The notes: generated by a model from the letters alone, not told the origin. 32,501 nt of DNA from Betaproteobacteria bacterium (GCA_019136545.1 JAGVUA010000137.1:1-32501); one strand, 5' to 3'. Numbered from the stretch's first letter, positions 1-13,970 are shown. Made by a program: numbers and translations.

Positions 1-24
1 CAAATTTTCACTTTTCCGGACGCC

Positions 25-30
25 TATAAT
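25..30 (+). promoter_or_regulatory. Perfect -10 hexamer just before mfd
   Basis: TATAAT lies 11 bases before the mfd ATG. A transcript starting the usual 7 bases after the hexamer would have a leader of only about 5 nt. No convincing -35 box is visible, but the window begins too close upstream to judge this fully. No Shine-Dalgarno sequence lies between the hexamer and the ATG. The hexamer match is seen; promoter activity is inferred. Confidence 0.4.
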
Positions 31-41
31 TTGCGCCCTCC

Positions 42-3000
42 ATGCAACATCCCAATCCCGTGCCCGTCCCGCATTCCCAGCCGTTGTTGCCGCTGCCCAG
101 CCATTCGTTGAAGCCCGGCACCCGCCTCGACCTGCCGCCGCTCGCCGGCTCCGCCGATGCGCTGGCCATCGCCGAACTGGCGGGTTCGGGCAAGCTGCTG
201 GCGGTGGTAGCCGCCAGCCCGCTCGATGCACAGCGCCTGCAAGAGGAAATTGCCTGGTTCGCGCCGGCGCTGCGGTGCCACCTGCTGCCGGACTGGGAGA
301 CCCTGCCCTACGACAGCTTCTCGCCGCACCAGGACCTGATTTCCGAGCGCTTGGCGACGCTCTATGCCGTCACCCGCGGCGAGTGCGACGTGCTGATCGT
401 TGCCGCCGCCACCGCGCTGGCGCGCATGGCGCCGCCCAGTCACTTGATCGGCCACACCTTTTTCCTCAAGAAGGGCGACAAGCTCGACATCGAGAAGCTG
501 CGTGGCCAGTTGACGCTGGCCGGTTACCAGCACGTGACGCAGGTGGTGGCTGCCGGCGAATACAGCGTGCGCGGCGGACTGATCGACCTGTTCCCCATGG
601 GTACGCAACTGCCCTATCGCATCGAGCTGTTCGACGACGAGGTCGAGACGATGCGCACCTTCGACGTCGATTCGCAACGCACGCTGTTTCCGGTCGCGGA
701 AATTCGCCTGCTGCCCGCCCGCGAGTTCCCCTTGGGCGAGCCAGGGCGAAATAAATTCAGAAGCCGGTTTCGAGAAACATTCGAAGGCGATGCCTCGCGC
801 ATCGGACTCTACAAGGACGTTTCCAACGGCACGCTGCCGGCGGGGATCGAGTATTACCTGCCGCTGTTCTTCGACCAGGAGAGCGGCTTGGCCTCCCTGT
901 TCGACTACCTGCCCAGGGACGCCCTGCTGCTGACCCACCATGACGTGCCGGCGGCATTCGCCGAATTCTGGAACGATACCCAGGCACGCCACCGAATGCT
1001 CGATGGCGACCGCTCGCGGCCGGTGCTGCCGCCGCGCCTGCTTTTCCTCACCGACGAGGAGTTTTTCAGCCGTTGCCAGGCCTTCCCCCGCCACCACCTG
1101 GGGTTGGCCAGCGATCCGGCCATGAAGGCGCCCGCCGTGGTGGTGGACCGCAAGTCGGCGGAACCCTTGGCGGCGCTCAAGACTTTTCTGGCGGGCTTTC
1201 CCGGGCGCGTGCTGCTGCTGGCGGAATCGCCGGGGCGGCGTGCCACCATGGCTGACTTTCTCGCCGAACATAATCTGCATCCGGCTTCTGCGGATGACTT
1301 CGCCTCCTTCCTGAGTAGCCAAGAAAGCTGCATGCTGGGTGTGGCGCCGCTGTCGGGTGGATTTACGCTGCCGGATGCGTCGATCGCCCTGCTCACCGAG
1401 AACGAACTGTATACGGCCACTGCCCGGCCGCGCGGCAGGCGCGACGCCGCCCGCCGCAGCAATCTCGAGGGTTGGCTGCGCGATCTGTCCGAACTGCGTA
1501 TCGGCGACCCCGTGGTGCATGAGTCGCACGGCATCGGCCGCTACCGCGGCCTGACGCACCTGGATTACGGAGACGGCGACACCGAGTTCCTGCACCTGGA
1601 ATACGCCGAGGGCGCCACGCTTTACGTGCCGGTCGCCCAGTTGCAGGTGATTTCCCGCTACAGCGGCGCCGATCCGGAGGCCGTGGAACTGCACCAGTTG
1701 GGCTCGGGACAGTGGGAGAAAGCCAAGAAAAAAGCCGCTGAACAGGTGCGCGACACGGCGGCCGAACTGCTTCATTTGTATGCGCAGCGGGCCGCCCGGC
1801 AAGGCCATCGCTTCGAATTCAGCCAGCACGACCTGGACGCGTTCGCCGACGGTTTCGGCTTCGAGGAAACGCCGGACCAGTTGGCGGCCATCGATGCCGT
1901 GGTCGGCGACATGCAGTCCGGCAAGCCGATGGACCGGCTGGTGTGCGGCGACGTCGGCTTCGGCAAGACCGAAGTGGCGCTGCGCGCCGCTTTCGTCGCC
2001 GTGGCCGTCGGCAAGCAGGTGGCGGTGCTCTGTCCGACCACCTTGCTTGCCGAGCAGCATTACCAGAACTTTGCCGACCGCTTTGCCCTGGTCGAGCAGA
2101 CCTGGCCCGCCAAGGTCGCCGAACTGTCGCGCTTTCGCTCCGCGCGCGAGCAGGCGGATGCGATCAAGGGCCTGGCCGAAGGCCGCATCGACATCCTGAT
2201 CGGCACGCACCGGCTGCTGCAGAAAGACGTGAACTTCTCGCGACTCGGCCTGGTCATCATCGACGAGGAGCACCGCTTCGGCGTGCGGCAGAAGGAGGCC
2301 CTGAAGGCGCTGCGCTCGGAAGTGGACGTCCTGACCCTGACCGCGACGCCGATTCCGCGCACGCTGGGACTCTCCCTGGAGGGGCTGCGCGATTTCTCGG
2401 TGATCGCCACCGCCCCCCAGAAGCGGCTCGCCATCAAGACCTTCGTCAGCAAGTGGTCGGACGGCCTGATTCGCGAAGCCTGCCTGCGCGAATTCAAGCG
2501 CGGCGGCCAGGTGTATTTCCTGCACAACGAAGTCGACACCATCGAGAACATGCGCGCCCGGATTCAGAAATTGCTGCCGGAAGCCCGTATCGTCGTCGGC
2601 CACGGTCAGTTGCCCGAACGGGAGCTGGAACGGGTGATGCGCGAATTCACCCAGCAGAAACACAATCTGCTGCTTTGCTCGACTATTATCGAAACCGGCA
2701 TCGATAATCCGCACGCCAACACCATCGTCATCAACCGGGCCGACAAGTTCGGTCTGGCGCAATTGCACCAGTTGCGCGGACGAGTCGGCCGCTCGCACCA
2801 CCAGGCCTACGCTTATCTGCTCACGCATGAGGAGGCCAAGCCGACCGCGCAGGCCCAGCGCCGCCTGGAAGCGATCCAGTCGATGGAGGAACTGGGCTCG
2901 GGCTTCTTTCTGGCCATGCACGACCTGGAGATCCGCGGCGCCGGCGAAGTGCTCGGCGAAAACCAGAGCGGCGAAATCCACGACACCAACATGCTCAACG

Positions 3001-3500
3001 CCGCCGTCAAGGCGCTGAAAGAGGGCAAAACCATGCCCGATCTCACCGCGCCGCTGTCGGTCACCGCCGAGATCAACTTGCGCGCGCCGGCGCTGCTGCC
3101 GAACGACTACTGTCCGGACGTGCACGAACGCCTGACGCTGTACAAGCGGCTGGCCAACTGCGACAGCGAGGAGGAGCTGCGCGGCATGCAGGAGGAACTG
3201 GTCGACCGTTTCGGCGAACTGCCGGCCCAGACCCTGGCCTTGCTCGAAACCCACCGCCTGCGGCTGGCCGGCAAGGCCATCGGCATCGCCAAGCTCGACG
3301 CCGGGCCGTCGTCCATCCAGCTGCAACTGATCCCGAACCCGCCGATCGATCCCGCCGACATCATCCTGCTGGTCCAGTCCGACCGCGCCTTCAAGCTCGC
3401 CGGCCCGGACAAGCTGGTCTGGAACAAGCCGACCGTCCATCTCAAGGACAGGGTGGCCGCCGTGAGAGACCTGTTCCGGCGGCTGATGCCCGCCAGATGA
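42..3500 (+). CDS. mfd: Transcription-repair coupling factor Mfd
   Basis: This 1152-residue protein has the usual Mfd length (E. coli 1148). Mfd is a cytoplasmic dsDNA translocase that pushes stalled RNA polymerase off damaged DNA and recruits UvrA. The N-terminal UvrB-like part carries the family sequence DWETLPYDSFSPHQD near residue 85. The RNA polymerase-interacting region follows around residues 480-550 (DPVVHESHGIGRYRGL). The superfamily 2 motor then shows Walker A GDVGFGKTE near residue 636, the DEEH box at 741-744, TATPIPRTL just after it, and late helicase motifs TGIDNPHANT and QLRGRVGRS. The C-terminal part (D7) is present and ends near the stop. The start at 42 gives a proline-rich first 25 residues that the family does not conserve, so a slightly later start cannot be excluded. 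It ends 10 bp from the convergent sensor kinase gene. Confidence 0.97.
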   Translation: MQHPNPVPVPHSQPLLPLPSHSLKPGTRLDLPPLAGSADALAIAELAGSGKLLAVVAASPLDAQRLQEEIAWFAPALRCHLLPDWETLPYDSFSPHQDLISERLATLYAVTRGECDVLIVAAATALARMAPPSHLIGHTFFLKKGDKLDIEKLRGQLTLAGYQHVTQVVAAGEYSVRGGLIDLFPMGTQLPYRIELFDDEVETMRTFDVDSQRTLFPVAEIRLLPAREFPLGEPGRNKFRSRFRETFEGDASRIGLYKDVSNGTLPAGIEYYLPLFFDQESGLASLFDYLPRDALLLTHHDVPAAFAEFWNDTQARHRMLDGDRSRPVLPPRLLFLTDEEFFSRCQAFPRHHLGLASDPAMKAPAVVVDRKSAEPLAALKTFLAGFPGRVLLLAESPGRRATMADFLAEHNLHPASADDFASFLSSQESCMLGVAPLSGGFTLPDASIALLTENELYTATARPRGRRDAARRSNLEGWLRDLSELRIGDPVVHESHGIGRYRGLTHLDYGDGDTEFLHLEYAEGATLYVPVAQLQVISRYSGADPEAVELHQLGSGQWEKAKKKAAEQVRDTAAELLHLYAQRAARQGHRFEFSQHDLDAFADGFGFEETPDQLAAIDAVVGDMQSGKPMDRLVCGDVGFGKTEVALRAAFVAVAVGKQVAVLCPTTLLAEQHYQNFADRFALVEQTWPAKVAELSRFRSAREQADAIKGLAEGRIDILIGTHRLLQKDVNFSRLGLVIIDEEHRFGVRQKEALKALRSEVDVLTLTATPIPRTLGLSLEGLRDFSVIATAPQKRLAIKTFVSKWSDGLIREACLREFKRGGQVYFLHNEVDTIENMRARIQKLLPEARIVVGHGQLPERELERVMREFTQQKHNLLLCSTIIETGIDNPHANTIVINRADKFGLAQLHQLRGRVGRSHHQAYAYLLTHEEAKPTAQAQRRLEAIQSMEELGSGFFLAMHDLEIRGAGEVLGENQSGEIHDTNMLNAAVKALKEGKTMPDLTAPLSVTAEINLRAPALLPNDYCPDVHERLTLYKRLANCDSEEELRGMQEELVDRFGELPAQTLALLETHRLRLAGKAIGIAKLDAGPSSIQLQLIPNPPIDPADIILLVQSDRAFKLAGPDKLVWNKPTVHLKDRVAAVRDLFRRLMPAR

Positions 3501-3510
3501 TCCGCGCCGG

Positions 3511-5754
<2,244 letters not shown>

Positions 5755-5787
5755 GATGTGTGACCGGCGACCATGTCGGCAAGCGGG

Positions 5788-5793
5788 ATTATA
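5788..5793 (-). promoter_or_regulatory. Candidate -10 hexamer for the PAS kinase gene
   Basis: Read on the minus strand this is a perfect TATAAT. It would start RNA near 5781, giving a leader of about 26 nt before the kinase ATG at 5754. No good -35 match lies 16-18 bases upstream, so the site would need an activator or may be chance. It is one of two candidate promoters in the 127-bp divergent space shared with aroG. Confidence 0.4.
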
Positions 5794-5842
5794 CGCCCCG
5801 TGCGATTCGCCGGTGCCGTGCCAGTCCGGACGCCGGGGCAGA

Positions 5843-5848
5843 TACAAT
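5843..5848 (+). promoter_or_regulatory. Candidate -10 hexamer for aroG
   Basis: TACAAT (5 of 6 to consensus) lies 33 bases before the aroG ATG and would give a leader of about 27 nt. The -35 position is poor. Placement in a divergent intergenic space supports a promoter here, but the call rests on one hexamer. Confidence 0.35.
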
Positions 5849-5881
5849 GATGGGTTCGAGCAACCGCCAGAGCCCCCGTTC

Positions 5882-6949
5882 ATGCAGCAGACCGAAAATC
5901 TCAACATCGAAGCTTTCGACAACATGCCCACGCCCGGCGAAATCCACGCCCGGGTGCCGATCACCGAGGCGGCGGAAAAGTCAGTGGTGGCGGGGCGCCG
6001 GGCGCTCGAGGCGATCCTCGACCGGCGCGATCCGCGTTTGTTCATCGTCGTCGGCCCGTGCTCGATCCACGATCCGGTCGCCGGCATCGATTATGCCCGG
6101 CGCCTGAAGGCGCTCGCCGACGAAGTCGCCGACACGCTCTGCCTGGTGATGCGCGTCTATTTCGAGAAACCGCGCACCTCAACCGGCTGGAAAGGCTATA
6201 TCAACGATCCGCGTCTGGACGACTCCTTCCACATCGAGGAAGGCATGCAGAAGGCCCGTGAATTCCTGCTCGCGGTGAACGAAATCGGCCTGCCGGCCGG
6301 CACCGAGGCGCTCGATCCGATTTCGCCGCAATATCTCGGCGACCTGGTGGCGTGGACCGCCATCGGCGCCCGCACCGCCGAATCGCAAACGCACCGCGAA
6401 ATGGCGTCCGGCCTGTCGACGCCCGTCGGCTTCAAGAACGGCACCGACGGCTCGGTCGATGCCGCCATCAACGCCATCCTGTCGGCCTCGCGGCCGCACA
6501 GTTTCCTTGGCATCAACAGCGACGGCCGCACCGCCGTCATCCGCACCCGCGGCAATCGCTACGGCCACCTGGTGTTGCGCGGCGGTGGCGACCGGCCGAA
6601 CTACGACACCGTGAGCGTGGCCATGGCCGAGCAGGCGCTGGCCAAGGCCAAGCTGCCCGAAAACGTCGTCGTCGATTGCTCGCATGCCAACAGCTACAAA
6701 AAGCCGGAGCTGCAGCCGCTGGTGATGCACGACTGCGTCAACCAGATTCGCGTCGGCAACCGCTCGATCGTCGGCCTGATGATCGAGAGCTTCATCGAGG
6801 CAGGCAACCAGCCGATACCCGACGACCATGCCCAACTGAAATACGGTCGGTCGATCACCGACGCCTGCGTCGACTGGCCCACCACCGAACAGATGATCCG
6901 CGAGGCCCGTGCGGCCCTGCGCGATCTGCTTCCCCAACGCTGCCGCTAG
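5882..6949 (+). CDS. aroG: 3-deoxy-7-phosphoheptulonate (DAHP) synthase, class I
   Basis: This 355-residue enzyme matches the E. coli AroG/AroF/AroH family (about 350). It condenses phosphoenolpyruvate with erythrose 4-phosphate in the first step of the shikimate pathway. Visible motifs are GPCSIHDP with metal-ligand Cys60, KPRTSTGWKGYINDP for substrate binding, GARTAESQTHREMASG, GFKNGTDG, and DCSHANSYK with metal-ligand His267. Glu301 lies in the conserved IESFIEAGNQ. Which aromatic amino acid inhibits it cannot be settled by eye, so aroG is used as the family symbol. The ATG at 5882 matches family starts; the open frame extends upstream to 5636 but that part is antisense to the kinase gene. 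It is followed after 8 bp by the DUF1015 gene, so the two are probably co-transcribed. Confidence 0.95.
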   Translation: MQQTENLNIEAFDNMPTPGEIHARVPITEAAEKSVVAGRRALEAILDRRDPRLFIVVGPCSIHDPVAGIDYARRLKALADEVADTLCLVMRVYFEKPRTSTGWKGYINDPRLDDSFHIEEGMQKAREFLLAVNEIGLPAGTEALDPISPQYLGDLVAWTAIGARTAESQTHREMASGLSTPVGFKNGTDGSVDAAINAILSASRPHSFLGINSDGRTAVIRTRGNRYGHLVLRGGGDRPNYDTVSVAMAEQALAKAKLPENVVVDCSHANSYKKPELQPLVMHDCVNQIRVGNRSIVGLMIESFIEAGNQPIPDDHAQLKYGRSITDACVDWPTTEQMIREARAALRDLLPQRCR

Positions 6950-6957
6950 GAATCGCC

Positions 6958-8193
6958 ATGCCGCTCATCCAACCGTTCCGCGCCCTGAGGCCGATCGCCG
7001 CCCGCGCCGCCGATGTCGCGGCGCCTCCCTACGACGTGCTATCCACCGACGAAGCCAGGGCGCGGGCCGCCGGCAAGCCCTGGTCGTTTCTGCACATTTC
7101 CAAGCCCGAGATCGATCTGCCGCCCGCTACCGATCCTTATGCCCCGGCCGTATATGCCAAGGCGGTGGACAACCTGAACAAGATGCTGGCCGCCGGCATC
7201 CTGCAGCGCGATAGTCAGCCGTCGTACTACGCCTATCGGCTGGAGATGGGATCGCACAGCCAGACCGGCTTCGTCGCCGCAGCCTCGGTGGCGGCCTACG
7301 ACGCCGGCCGCATCAAGAAGCACGAATTCACCCGGCCCGACAAGGAAGACGACCGCGTCCGCCAGATCGAGGCGCTGAACGCCCAGACCGGCCCCGTGCT
7401 GCTCGCCTATCCCGCCTCGGCGGCGGCCGACGCGCTGCTCGCCAAAGTCAGCGGCGGCGAGCCGGCGGCGCGGGTGACGGCCGACGACGGCATCCGCCAC
7501 ACGATCTGGGTCGTCAGCGACGCCGCGCTCATCGCCGAAATCTCCGCCGCCTTCGAAGCCATGCCGGCGCTCTACATCGCCGATGGCCACCACCGCTCCG
7601 CCGCCGCCTCGCGCGTCGCCGCCGCCAAGCGCGCGACGGGCCAGTCGGGCGCCGAACAGTCCAGCGACTACTTTCTGTCGGTGATCTTTCCTCACCACCA
7701 GATGAAAATCATGGACTACAACCGCGTGGTCAGGGATCTCAACGGCCTGAGCGCCGACGAATTCCTGGCGAAGATCGCCAAGGCCTACGCGGTGACGCCG
7801 GCCGACGGCCAGGTGAAGCCCGCGTGCCCGGGCGAAGTCGGCCTCTACCTGCCCGGCCGCTGGTACCGGCTCAGCATCGATCCGCAGTTGTTCGTCAGCG
7901 ATCCCGTGGCCCGGCTCGACGTCAGCCTGCTTTCCGATCACGTGCTCGGCCCGGTGCTCGGCATCACCGACCTGCGGCGCGACAAGCGCATCGACTTCGT
8001 CGGCGGCATCCGCGGACTCGGCGAACTCGAAAGACGCGTCGACAGCGGAGCAATGGCGGCGGCATTCGCCATGCACCCGACCAGCCTCAAGGACCTGATG
8101 GCGGTGGCCGACGCCGGCCAGGTCATGCCGCCCAAGTCGACCTGGTTCGAGCCCAAGCTGGCCGACGGCCTGGTTTCACACGTACTCGATTGA
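6958..8193 (+). CDS. DUF1015 family protein of unknown function
   Basis: This 411-residue cytoplasmic protein has the features of the DUF1015 family (usual length about 400-420): an N-terminal AAPPYDVLS motif, [12 protein letters not shown] near residue 121, and the signature [10 protein letters not shown] near residue 207. The C-terminus has [13 protein letters not shown] and [11 protein letters not shown]. The conserved His and Asp residues suggest an enzyme, but no reaction is established for the family as far as I know. TAGGA at the end of aroG serves as a Shine-Dalgarno 5-8 nt before the ATG. It sits 8 bp after aroG and 14 bp before the enoyl-CoA hydratase gene, which suggests one operon. 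No signal peptide or membrane segment is visible. Confidence 0.9.
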   Translation: MPLIQPFRALRPIAARAADVAAPPYDVLSTDEARARAAGKPWSFLHISKPEIDLPPATDPYAPAVYAKAVDNLNKMLAAGILQRDSQPSYYAYRLEMGSHSQTGFVAAASVAAYDAGRIKKHEFTRPDKEDDRVRQIEALNAQTGPVLLAYPASAAADALLAKVSGGEPAARVTADDGIRHTIWVVSDAALIAEISAAFEAMPALYIADGHHRSAAASRVAAAKRATGQSGAEQSSDYFLSVIFPHHQMKIMDYNRVVRDLNGLSADEFLAKIAKAYAVTPADGQVKPACPGEVGLYLPGRWYRLSIDPQLFVSDPVARLDVSLLSDHVLGPVLGITDLRRDKRIDFVGGIRGLGELERRVDSGAMAAAFAMHPTSLKDLMAVADAGQVMPPKSTWFEPKLADGLVSHVLD

Positions 8194-8207
8194 ACACGGA
8201 GCAGCCC

Positions 8208-8984
8208 ATGTCTTATGAATTCATTCTCGCCGAAACGCGCGGCAAGGTCGGCCTGATCACCCTCAACCGCCCGCAGCAGCTCAATGCCTTGTGCGACGCC
8301 CTGGTGGACGAACTCGGCGCGGCGCTGAGCGCCTTCGAAGCGGACGAGGCCATCGGCTGCATCGTCATCACCGGCTCGCCGAAGGCCTTCGCCGCCGGCG
8401 CCGACATCACGGCGATGAAAGACTGGCACTACATGGATGTCTACAAGCCCGACTACATCACGCGCAACTGGGAACGCGTCAAGACCTGCCGCAAGCCGAT
8501 CATCGCGGCGGTGGCCGGTTTCGCGCTCGGCGGCGGCTGCGAACTGGCGATGAGCTGCGACATGATCTTTGCCGCCGACACGGCCAAGTTCGGGCAGCCG
8601 GAAATCAAGCTCGGCGTGCTGCCCGGCGCCGGCGGTACGCAACGCCTGCCGCGCGCGGTGGGCAAGGCCAAGGCGATGGACCTATGCCTGACGGCGCGCA
8701 TGATGGATGCCGCCGAAGCGGAGCGCGCCGGCCTGGTGGCGCGCGTGATGCCGGCCGACCAACTGCTCGAGGAGACGCTGGCGGCGGCCGAAACCATCGC
8801 CGGCTATTCGCAGCCGGTGGTGATGATGATCAAGGAATCCGTCAATCGCGCCTTCGAGGCCTCGCTCGCCGAAGGCCTGCTGTTCGAGCGGCGCGCCTTC
8901 CACGCCGCCTTCGCGCTGGAAGACCAGAAGGAAGGCATGGCGGCTTTCGTCGAAAAGCGCAAGCCGGTCTTCAAGAACCGCTGA
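8208..8984 (+). CDS. Enoyl-CoA hydratase (crotonase family)
   Basis: This 258-residue protein has the standard length of single-domain bacterial enoyl-CoA hydratases. It should add water to trans-2-enoyl-CoA during fatty acid, amino acid or aromatic breakdown. The oxyanion-hole region is [11 protein letters not shown] near residue 60 and [13 protein letters not shown] near 103. Both catalytic glutamates of true hydratases are present, Glu112 ([11 protein letters not shown]) and Glu132 (FGQPEIKLG), followed by [11 protein letters not shown]. This favours real hydratase activity over another crotonase reaction. A GGAG Shine-Dalgarno lies 7 bases before the ATG. It is the third gene of the aroG-DUF1015 set, 14 bp downstream. 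The exact substrate, and whether paaF or ech is the right symbol, cannot be told from sequence alone. Confidence 0.93.
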   Translation: MSYEFILAETRGKVGLITLNRPQQLNALCDALVDELGAALSAFEADEAIGCIVITGSPKAFAAGADITAMKDWHYMDVYKPDYITRNWERVKTCRKPIIAAVAGFALGGGCELAMSCDMIFAADTAKFGQPEIKLGVLPGAGGTQRLPRAVGKAKAMDLCLTARMMDAAEAERAGLVARVMPADQLLEETLAAAETIAGYSQPVVMMIKESVNRAFEASLAEGLLFERRAFHAAFALEDQKEGMAAFVEKRKPVFKNR

Positions 8985-9022
8985 AAGTCAGCCCCCGCAG
9001 TACGCCGCGCAGCCACGGCGCG

Positions 9023-9144
9023 CCCCGACGCCACATCGGGGATGGCTGCTCGGCGGCGACAAGCGAGCGACGAGACATACCTCGCTTGGTAGGCAAGGCG
9101 CGAGCGCGGAAGCCAACACCGCAGACGCCCCGATTTGGCGTCGG
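9023..9144. repeat. Folded inverted-repeat element between convergent genes
   Basis: The 161-bp space between the enoyl-CoA hydratase gene and purA is dominated by nested inverted repeats. The outer arms are 9025-9041 (CCGACGCCACATCGGGG) and 9128-9144, complementary at 16 of 17 positions. Inside, 9046-9049 pairs with 9121-9124, and an inner 8-bp perfect stem joins 9060-9067 (CAAGCGAG) to 9081-9088 around a 13-nt loop. Each outer arm can also fold alone (9023-9028 with 9036-9041; 9124-9129 with 9137-9142). No T-run follows on either strand, so it is not a classical intrinsic terminator. It could be a dispersed intergenic repeat, a small non-coding RNA or a two-way terminator. No target-site duplication is visible at its edges. 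Confidence 0.6.
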
Positions 9145-9145
9145 A

Positions 9146-11611
<2,466 letters not shown>

Positions 11612-11615
<4 letters not shown>

Positions 11616-11800
11616 GGCTGGAACACCGCCATGACCACCAGGCCGATCACGATGGACGTCAGGCCGATGAAGCGGATCTGGCCATCGTTCATCTCGGTGA
11701 CGCGCCGGAAGGTATCGCGCCACACGCGCGGCGCGATGAACGGCAGCAGTCCTTCGATGACCAGCATGAGGGCGAACGCCAGCAACAACGACGACGTCAT
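11612..11800 (-). CDS. Small membrane protein, DUF2065 (YjeT family)
   Basis: This 62-residue protein has two hydrophobic helices, about residues 3-23 and 43-60, joined by the charged segment [15 protein letters not shown]. The pattern [13 protein letters not shown] and the two-helix layout are those of the DUF2065/YjeT family, found next to hflC in proteobacteria. Its function is not known. An AAGG at the hflC end acts as a plausible Shine-Dalgarno, and only 12 nt separate the genes. Its TGA overlaps the hisZ ATG by 4 nt, which points to coupled translation. Confidence 0.9.
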
Positions 11801-11812
11801 CGGCCCCGAACC

Positions 11813-12715
11813 TTACTTCTTGGCGTCGCCGCCGCGCCCGGCGCTCTTCAAGTACTTGAAGAACTCGGAATTGGGTTCGACCACCATCAGGTCGTGCTTG
11901 TTCCGGAACGAGTTGCGATAGGCCTCGAGGCTGCGATAGAAGGCGTAGAACTCGGGGTTCTGACCGAAAGCCAGGCCGTAGATGGCGGCAGCCTTGGCAT
12001 CGCCCTCGCCCTTGATCTTCTGCGCGTCCCGGTAGGCTTCGGCGACGATCACCTCCCGCTGCCTGTCCGCGTCGGCCTTGATCTTCTCGGCCTCGGCGGC
12101 GCCCTGGGAGCGCAACTCATTGGCGACGCGCTTGCGCTCGGTTTCCATGCGGCGATAGACCGCTTCGGAAACTTCCGCCGGCAAATCGACCCGCTTCAGG
12201 CGGACGTCGATGATCTCGACGCCCATCTCGCGCATGTCGGCATCGGCCTTCTTCTGCACATCGGCAACGATCTTGTCGCGCGCGCCCGATACCACGTCGT
12301 GCACCGTGCGCTTGCCGAACTCCTCGCGCAGCCCGGAATTGACCGTCTGTGCCAGGCGCGTCTTGGCCACCGTCTCGTCGCCGCCGACCGAGATGTAGTA
12401 GAGCTTGACGTCGTGGATGCGCCACTTGACGAAGGAATCGACCAGGACAGGCTTTTTCTCGGCAGTCAGAAAGCGCTCGGGCTCGGCCGAATCCAGCGTC
12501 AGGATGCGTTTGTCGAAGAAACGCACGTTCTGGATCATCGGCCATTTGAACGACAATCCGGGCTCGCGGATCACTTCCTTCACTTCGCCCAGCTGAAAGA
12601 CGATGGCGTACTGGCGCTGGTCGACGGTGAACAGGCTGGTGGCGAGCAGGATCAGCAGGCCCGCGACCAAGGCACCCACGAACGGCAAACGATTGACTGG
12701 CATGGCGGCACTCAT
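11813..12715 (-). CDS. hflC: FtsH protease modulator HflC
   Basis: This 300-residue membrane protein belongs to the SPFH/band 7 family. With HflK it forms a large cage in the inner membrane around FtsH and limits its access to membrane substrates. One N-terminal membrane helix covers residues 11-30 and is followed by [16 protein letters not shown], the start of the SPFH domain. A long charged helix (about 180-240, rich in Ala, Glu, Lys and Arg) precedes a C-terminus with [16 protein letters not shown], a sequence typical of HflC. Met5 is a possible alternative start. The gene begins 1 nt after the hflK stop and ends 12 nt before DUF2065. Confidence 0.96.
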   Translation of the reverse strand: MSAAMPVNRLPFVGALVAGLLILLATSLFTVDQRQYAIVFQLGEVKEVIREPGLSFKWPMIQNVRFFDKRILTLDSAEPERFLTAEKKPVLVDSFVKWRIHDVKLYYISVGGDETVAKTRLAQTVNSGLREEFGKRTVHDVVSGARDKIVADVQKKADADMREMGVEIIDVRLKRVDLPAEVSEAVYRRMETERKRVANELRSQGAAEAEKIKADADRQREVIVAEAYRDAQKIKGEGDAKAAAIYGLAFGQNPEFYAFYRSLEAYRNSFRNKHDLMVVEPNSEFFKYLKSAGRGGDAKK

Positions 12716-12716
12716 C

Positions 12717-13970
12717 TCAGCGCTCCCCTCGCTCGCGCGACAGGTAGCGACCGCCCCGTTCGACGCCGGGCGCCTTTTCCAACTGGGGCGGTACCTCGGT
12801 GGACACCGACGCGCCGGCCGACGTCGGCGTCGCCGGGGTCTCGACGGCCGCCGCAGCCTGCGCGGCCGTCGATTGCATCAGCTTGTCGAGCGGCAGATAC
12901 AGCAGGTTGCCGGCACCCTTGGCATCGATCATGACCTTGCTGGTGTTGGCATAGACCTGCTGCACGGTCTCGAGGTAGAGCCGCTGCCGGGTGACTTCCG
13001 GCGCCTTGGTGTACTCGGCCAGCACCTGCTTGAAGCGCGAAGCATCGCCCTCGGCGGTGGCGATCATGCGCGCGCGATAGCCTTCGGCTTCCTCCTGCAG
13101 GCGCGACGCGGCGCCTCGGGCGCGCGGAATCACGTCGTTGGCGTAGGCCTGCCCCTCGTTCTTCTGCCGTTCGCGATCCTGGCCCGCCTTGACGGCATCG
13201 TCGAAGGCCGCCTGCACCTGCTCGGGCGGCTGCGTGCTCTGCATGGTGACGGAGCGAACCTGGATGCCGGTCTGGTAACGATCGAGAATTTCCTGGATCA
13301 ATTTCTGCGTGCTGGCGGCGATGACGTCGCGCCCCTCGTACAGAACGAAGTCCATCTTGCTCTTGCCGACGATTTCCCGGATCGCCGTTTCCGCCGCCTG
13401 GATGACGGCGTCGTCCGGATGCCGATTCTTGAACAGGTAGGCCTGGACATCCTTGAGCAGATACTGCACGGCGAACTGGACGCTGACGATGTTTTCGTCA
13501 TCGGTCAGCATCAGCGCTTCCTTGGGCACCTTGTTCTTTTCCGAGCCGCGATAACCGACCTCGACGGTGCGCACGCCGGTCAGATTGACGGTTTCATGGC
13601 TCTGGATCGGCCAGGGCAAGCGCCAGCGCAAGCCCGGATCGGTGGTCTCCCGATAGCTGCCGAATTGAAGCACCACGCCGCGCTGGCTGGCATCGACGAT
13701 GTAGAAGCCGCTGGCCAGCCACACCAGGGCAACCAGGCCGATCAGCACGCCGATGCCGCCGCCGAACTGGCGGGGCGAAAGGCTCGGCATGCGCCGACCG
13801 CCGCCGTCGCCACCGCCGTCGCCGTCATTGCCCGGCCCTCTGCGCCCGAACAATCCGGCCAGACGGCGATTGACGTCGCGCCACAATTCGTCGAGATCGG
13901 GCGGCCCTTGATTGCCGCCCTTCTTGCCGCCGCCGGGATTGTTGCCCCAGCCATGGTCGTTCAGTGACAT
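12717..13970 (-). CDS. hflK: FtsH protease modulator HflK
   Basis: This 417-residue partner of HflC has the family layout: a cytoplasmic Gly-rich N-terminus (WGNNPGGGKKGGNQGPPDLD), one membrane helix at about 70-91, the SPFH/band 7 domain starting IVDASQRGVVLQFGSY, a charged coiled coil (about 240-320), and a low-complexity Ala/Thr/Pro tail. The ATG at 13970 was chosen because MSLNDHGWGNN is the usual betaproteobacterial start; another ATG six codons upstream (13988) is less likely. Immediately upstream, between hflX and hflK, are 101 bp with a short tandem repeat. hflK and hflC are separated by 1 nt and act as one complex. Confidence 0.95.
   Translation of the reverse strand: MSLNDHGWGNNPGGGKKGGNQGPPDLDELWRDVNRRLAGLFGRRGPGNDGDGGGDGGGRRMPSLSPRQFGGGIGVLIGLVALVWLASGFYIVDASQRGVVLQFGSYRETTDPGLRWRLPWPIQSHETVNLTGVRTVEVGYRGSEKNKVPKEALMLTDDENIVSVQFAVQYLLKDVQAYLFKNRHPDDAVIQAAETAIREIVGKSKMDFVLYEGRDVIAASTQKLIQEILDRYQTGIQVRSVTMQSTQPPEQVQAAFDDAVKAGQDRERQKNEGQAYANDVIPRARGAASRLQEEAEGYRARMIATAEGDASRFKQVLAEYTKAPEVTRQRLYLETVQQVYANTSKVMIDAKGAGNLLYLPLDKLMQSTAAQAAAAVETPATPTSAGASVSTEVPPQLEKAPGVERGGRYLSRERGER

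Noticed and set aside
24-3440. A 1138-codon open frame antisense to mfd
   Set aside because: It mirrors the mfd codons, has low-complexity Gln/Arg/Val-rich sequence and no known motif. Long antisense frames are expected in GC-rich genes. Mfd itself is unmistakable.
5755-6087. N-terminal extension of the PAS kinase by 111 codons
   Set aside because: The extension is antisense to aroG and its promoter space, and the residues are not protein-like; the ATG at 5754 sits properly before the membrane helices.
9023-9144. Integron attC site or insertion sequence remnant
   Set aside because: No attC core sites, no transposase fragment and no target-site duplication are visible, so only a structured repeat is claimed.
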